This document shows positions 60,902 to 64,000 of a DNA stretch of 64,000 nucleotides, piece by piece. The translations under genes and the position numbers were made by a program. Origin of the DNA: Acidimicrobiaceae bacterium (GTDB lineage: Bacteria > Actinomycetota > Acidimicrobiia > Acidimicrobiales > Poriferisodalaceae); contig CAJJCB010000017.1 in the NCBI GenBank assembly GCA_905182565.1, positions 62,001 through 126,000 on the forward strand, given 5' to 3'. The notes below the pieces were generated by a model, which worked only from the letters and a program-made list of their open reading frames with translations, was not told the origin of the DNA and made no database searches. Within the stretch, counting starts at the first letter, position 1. Each line of letters begins with the position of its first letter.

Positions 60902-61800
60902 ACCTAGGAACAATTGAGCGACAAGAATTTGCTGAATCGGTTGCTGGTTCAGATTTAGTGACTGTGGTTGGTGGCAAAACTCAATGGGATGTAGGGGGAA
61001 CCATTGACCCCAATGCAAGAGTGATTTCCGCTCCAGTTGGAATTTATGATTACACGCCCTCGGAGATGACCCTTCGCTGTGGCGCTGGCACGACTGTCGG
61101 TGAGATTCAGGACACATTAGGTGAACACGCTCAAATGCTTCCAGTCAACGCCGAACGTGGATCGACCATCGGGGGCATATTGGCCGTGGGTAGAAGTGGT
61201 ATCAGACGACTTCGCTATGGAGCTGTTCGGGACTACTTGCTTGAGTCATGGCACGCAGACCATGAAGGCAAGCTAGTCAAGTCTGGTGGCCCGACTATCA
61301 AAAATGTTTCTGGTTATGACCTCTGTCGTCTATTAGTAGGCTCATTAGGAACCTTAGGTTTTTTGGCAGAGGTAACTGTGCGAAGTCTGCCAATCCCGCC
61401 GTGCTCTCGATGGATGACCGGCGTTTGTGACCCATTTGACTTACAAAGCAAGCTGTATCGTCCCTCTTGTATTTTGTGGAATGGCAATCAAGTTTGGGTG
61501 CTGCTCGAAGGGCACCCTGTCGATGTGGAGAGGGAAGCTAATATTACTGGACTTTCAGAATGCTCTGGTCCGCCAGTTCTTCCTTCTGCAGGACGCCTGT
61601 CTTTGAGACCGAAGTTGCTCAGGGAATTGCCACAGATGTACAAGCAAGATTGGCTCGCGGAAATTGGTGTTGGATTGGTTCATCTGTCAGAACCTATAAA
61701 GAATGATCAAAGTAGCCTCTCTGCCGTGACAGTAATGCGTGATATTAAAATCCGTTTGGACCCGACTGGGCGCTTGAATCCGGGACGAGAGGTATTCTGA
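60898..61800 (+). CDS. glcE: glycolate oxidase FAD-binding subunit
   Basis: A 300-residue FAD-binding partner of GlcD, lacking the C-terminal FAD-oxidase domain. Seen: RCGAGTTVGEIQDTLGEHAQMLPVNAERGSTIGGILAVGRSGIRRLRYGAVRDYLL and the FAD loop LCRLLVGSLGTLGFLAEVTVR. It should form the GlcDEF complex. The GTG start overlaps the glcD stop (GTGA); its own stop overlaps the glcF ATG by one base. Confidence 0.88.
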   Translation: MNLGTIERQEFAESVAGSDLVTVVGGKTQWDVGGTIDPNARVISAPVGIYDYTPSEMTLRCGAGTTVGEIQDTLGEHAQMLPVNAERGSTIGGILAVGRSGIRRLRYGAVRDYLLESWHADHEGKLVKSGGPTIKNVSGYDLCRLLVGSLGTLGFLAEVTVRSLPIPPCSRWMTGVCDPFDLQSKLYRPSCILWNGNQVWVLLEGHPVDVEREANITGLSECSGPPVLPSAGRLSLRPKLLRELPQMYKQDWLAEIGVGLVHLSEPIKNDQSSLSAVTVMRDIKIRLDPTGRLNPGREVF

Positions 61801-62972
61801 TGGGCAAGACTTTCGACTTATCGCTAGGTATTGATGCAGATTCCCTTGCATCGTGTGTCTCTTGTGGTTTGTGCTTGCCGCATTGTCCGACATATCGAGT
61901 TAGTCAAGAAGAGACGGCTTCACCAAGAGGCAGAATTGCGTTAATGCGTCAGGTCGAATCGACAGGTGTTGCCGATGATACCTTCACTGATTTTATGGAT
62001 GAGTGTATTCAATGTCGAGGCTGTGAAACAGCTTGTCCATCTGGAGTTCCATTTGGTTCAATGATGGAAACAACACGTGAGGCACTTGCGGACCAGACAA
62101 AGTACCAACCGAAATATCGGAGACTGGGCTATTCTATCTTAGGAATGCCTAGGGTCCTATCGATAGGATCTCGTCTAATTGCTGTCTTTCAGCGGTTACG
62201 AATAATTCCTTCACGTTTGGCGCTTCCTAAAATCCCACTTCGTCAGACAAAATTGAAGGCAAGTGGAGATGATGTCTGGCTTTTTACGGGTTGTATTATG
62301 GACGCCTGGATGCGCGACACGCACGCAGCAGTGAAACGAGTAGTCGAAAGTACCGGAGCAGGGGTTCGGTTGCCTGGGAACGACGCAGGGTGCTGCGGGG
62401 CGCTTCACGTTCACGCCGGTTTGACTTTAAAGGCAAAGAAACTGGGCAACAAAGTGATGACTGCTTTCCCTGGCACGAATCCAATACTGGTTGACTCGGC
62501 AGGATGTGGAGCACAACTAAAAAATTATGGCCACCTGCTTGGAACGATGAAGGCAGAGGCATTTAGCGCCCGAGTGTTCGATGTGCATGAATGGCTCGCT
62601 GAGAATCTAGAGAAGTTACCGAAAATCAAGAGTAATGAAGCACCAGTGATAGTTCAGGATCCATGCCATTTAAGACATGTGCAACGTTCGCACGAAGCCG
62701 TCCGTCTGGTTATGAACCGCTACATTGAAACAATCGAGCTCGATGATGATGGTCTCTGTTGTGGAGCTGGAGGCGCGTATTCAAGTCTTCATCCAGAAAC
62801 AGCTGCCGCAGTTCGGAGCAGGAAATTAGAGTCAATCGACAGGAGTGGTGGTAGAAAAGTAGTGAGCGCTAATCCGGGTTGTATGCTCCACTTGCAGCAA
62901 GCAGGCGTTTCTGCTCAGCATCCACTTGAGCTAATTGACTCGATTATCACAAGGGCGATGAATAGTGAATGA
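61800..62972 (+). CDS. glcF: glycolate oxidase iron-sulfur subunit
   Basis: A 390-residue subunit with two 4Fe-4S motifs, CVSCGLCLPHCPTYR and CIQCRGCETACPSGVPFG, and two CCG cysteine-rich domains (GCCGALH, GLCCGAGGAYS) as in electron-transferring heterodisulfide/glycolate subunits. It should pass electrons from GlcDE to quinone. Coupled to glcE by a 1-base overlap. Confidence 0.93.
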   Translation: MGKTFDLSLGIDADSLASCVSCGLCLPHCPTYRVSQEETASPRGRIALMRQVESTGVADDTFTDFMDECIQCRGCETACPSGVPFGSMMETTREALADQTKYQPKYRRLGYSILGMPRVLSIGSRLIAVFQRLRIIPSRLALPKIPLRQTKLKASGDDVWLFTGCIMDAWMRDTHAAVKRVVESTGAGVRLPGNDAGCCGALHVHAGLTLKAKKLGNKVMTAFPGTNPILVDSAGCGAQLKNYGHLLGTMKAEAFSARVFDVHEWLAENLEKLPKIKSNEAPVIVQDPCHLRHVQRSHEAVRLVMNRYIETIELDDDGLCCGAGGAYSSLHPETAAAVRSRKLESIDRSGGRKVVSANPGCMLHLQQAGVSAQHPLELIDSIITRAMNSE

Positions 62973-63177
62973 AAAATTAGACGCCATCAGCGACCAGCTA
63001 AGGGTAATTTCTGAGGATCTAGCCGATATTGCAATTGAAGCACTGCGCGAGGCTATCGACGATAAGGACTTCTCGGGGAAACGGCCTGAAGTCGAAAAAC
63101 GTGTCACCAGAGCAAGAAGAGCCGTCGACAAAGCTGCTGGCATATTAAATGAATCGTCAGAGTCATCAAACTTCTAG
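62965..63177 (+). CDS. small coiled-coil protein of the glc operon
   Basis: A 70-residue acidic/basic helical protein (LDAISDQLRVISEDLADIAIEALREAIDDKDF, then KRPEVEKRVTRARRAVDKAAGIL) with heptad-like spacing but no known family. GTG start, overlapping glcF by 8 bp, so it is almost certainly co-transcribed; it might assemble or regulate the oxidase complex, which is inference. Confidence 0.6.
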   Translation: MNEKLDAISDQLRVISEDLADIAIEALREAIDDKDFSGKRPEVEKRVTRARRAVDKAAGILNESSESSNF

Positions 63178-63207
63178 CAACTGGCCTAGCGAATTAGCTA
63201 TTGCGGA

Positions 63208-64000
63208 TCAGACGCTATCTCCTAGAGCATTTACCGGAATTAGCTTGCGGTCTGTTGGATTATCAGCTGTTAAGGTTGGTTCACTTATGACTTGCGGGGC
63301 GCCGTCGGCTTGGCCATACCCCGTGGTGCGTTGTCTGAGCTTTCGACCAATTGGCTCTACAATCGCCCTAAAATCGCTCTCCACTAGACCCTGACCATGC
63401 TGTGCCCCAGCAGCACGGCTAATGTTTTCATCCATAAGCGTTCCTCCAAGGTCATTAGCACCAGCGTTGAGGATCTGCTTTGCTCCAGCGGGTCCGAGTT
63501 TCACCCAAGAGATCTGAATATTGTCGATTAAACCCGCATATGCGATTCGACCAACAGAATGCATGAGAAGAGTTTCTCTGAATGTAGGACCGCGCCGTGC
63601 TTGTCTTTGCAGATAAATAGGGCTGGCCATGTGAACAAAAGGCAACGGGACAAACTCTGTGAATCCACCGGTTCGCTTTTGTACATCACGCGTACGAATT
63701 ATGTGGTTGGCCCAATGGATAGGGTTTTCAATGGACCCGAACATAATCGTAATATTTGAGTGCAACCCAATAGAGTGAGCTGCCTCGTGGCACTCTAACC
63801 ATTCATCCGTTGAAATTTTATCAGGGCAAAGAATCGTTCGGACATCATCATCGAGTACTTCCGCAGCTGTACCTGGAAGCGATTTTAGTCCTGCTTCTTT
63901 TAGTCGAATCAAATACTCAACTAGAGACTCGCCGAGTCTCTTTGCTCCCTCAATAACCTCGAGAGCTGTGAAACCGTGGAGGTGCATATCCGGCACAACA
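63208..64000 (-). CDS. fbiC: F420 biosynthesis FbiC/CofH C-terminal region (runs off right edge)
   Basis: The window holds the C-terminal domain of the 7,8-didemethyl-8-hydroxy-5-deazariboflavin synthase that builds the coenzyme F420 chromophore. Seen: DMHLHGFTALEVIEGAKRLG, LKEAGLKSLPGTAAEVLDDDVR, ECHEAAHSIGLHSNITIMFGSIENPIHWANHI, and GGTLMDENISRAAGAQHG. The radical-SAM cysteines of this half lie upstream, outside the window, so CofH versus the fused FbiC cannot be settled. F420 supports the actinobacterial assignment. Confidence 0.85.
   Translation of the reverse strand, partial: VVPDMHLHGFTALEVIEGAKRLGESLVEYLIRLKEAGLKSLPGTAAEVLDDDVRTILCPDKISTDEWLECHEAAHSIGLHSNITIMFGSIENPIHWANHIIRTRDVQKRTGGFTEFVPLPFVHMASPIYLQRQARRGPTFRETLLMHSVGRIAYAGLIDNIQISWVKLGPAGAKQILNAGANDLGGTLMDENISRAAGAQHGQGLVESDFRAIVEPIGRKLRQRTTGYGQADGAPQVISEPTLTADNPTDRKLIPVNALGDSV

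Overview
The window looks like a chromosomal segment of a free-living, probably marine, actinobacterium of the class Acidimicrobiia. Four things point there: the C-terminal half of a coenzyme F420 synthase (FbiC/CofH), actinobacterial families such as DUF3151 and DUF4031, an M23 peptidase carrying the 'GYWLVASDGGIFTFGDA' repeats common in that class, and a dense load of CoA-dependent genes (four acyl-CoA dehydrogenases, four crotonases, a family III CoA-transferase, paired MaoC hydratases). Most genes have moderate GC (about 40-48% by eye), short gaps, 4-bp ATGA/GTGA overlaps and several convergent pairs that touch or overlap. The lineage is inferred.

Layout. 1-4.1 kb: CoA-transferase, SDR, O-acetylhomoserine sulfhydrylase and a hydrolase. 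4.1-6.0 kb: an accessory scar with three minus-strand copies of the 3' end of one unknown gene, a one-gene insert bounded by a perfect 12-bp direct repeat, and an HNH endonuclease gene between another 12-bp repeat. 6.4-9.9 kb: a GC-richer fused CydDC-like ABC exporter. 10.5-23 kb: lipid and CoA catabolism (MaoC pair, three acyl-CoA dehydrogenases, crotonase, esterase plus Ntn acylase) and, at 12.85 kb, a DsbA/FrnE-like gene whose first active-site cysteine codon is TGA, followed by a small hairpin: a strong selenoprotein candidate. 23.5-36.3 kb: peptidase, lipoprotein, D-aminoacylase-like hydrolase, cyclophilin, two crotonases, antiporter, inositol-phosphatase-like protein, AI-2E exporter and a phytoene-dehydrogenase-like oxidoreductase. 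36.3-37.4 kb: a decayed tRNA-queuosine mannosyltransferase gene. 37.4-41 kb: an M23 peptidase, then a GC-rich phytanoyl-CoA dioxygenase gene between two directly repeated copies of a small gene with its terminator; a third, truncated copy lies at 10.2 kb. 41.4-56 kb: AtuA-like protein, FAH-family hydrolase, GGT/FAD-oxidase/GDPD operon, flavin reductase, acyl-CoA dehydrogenase and pyruvate kinase. 56-63.2 kb: DUF3151-mobA-rhodanese-RNase D, then a translationally coupled glycolate oxidase operon glcDEF. 63.2 kb to the end: FbiC.

Together the genes describe an aerobic heterotroph living on acyl-CoA compounds, peptides, esters and glycolate, with sulfur assimilation through MetY and F420 cofactor use. 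The selenoprotein candidate implies selenocysteine machinery elsewhere in the genome. No tRNA, rRNA, CRISPR array, recognisable transposase or integrase was seen.
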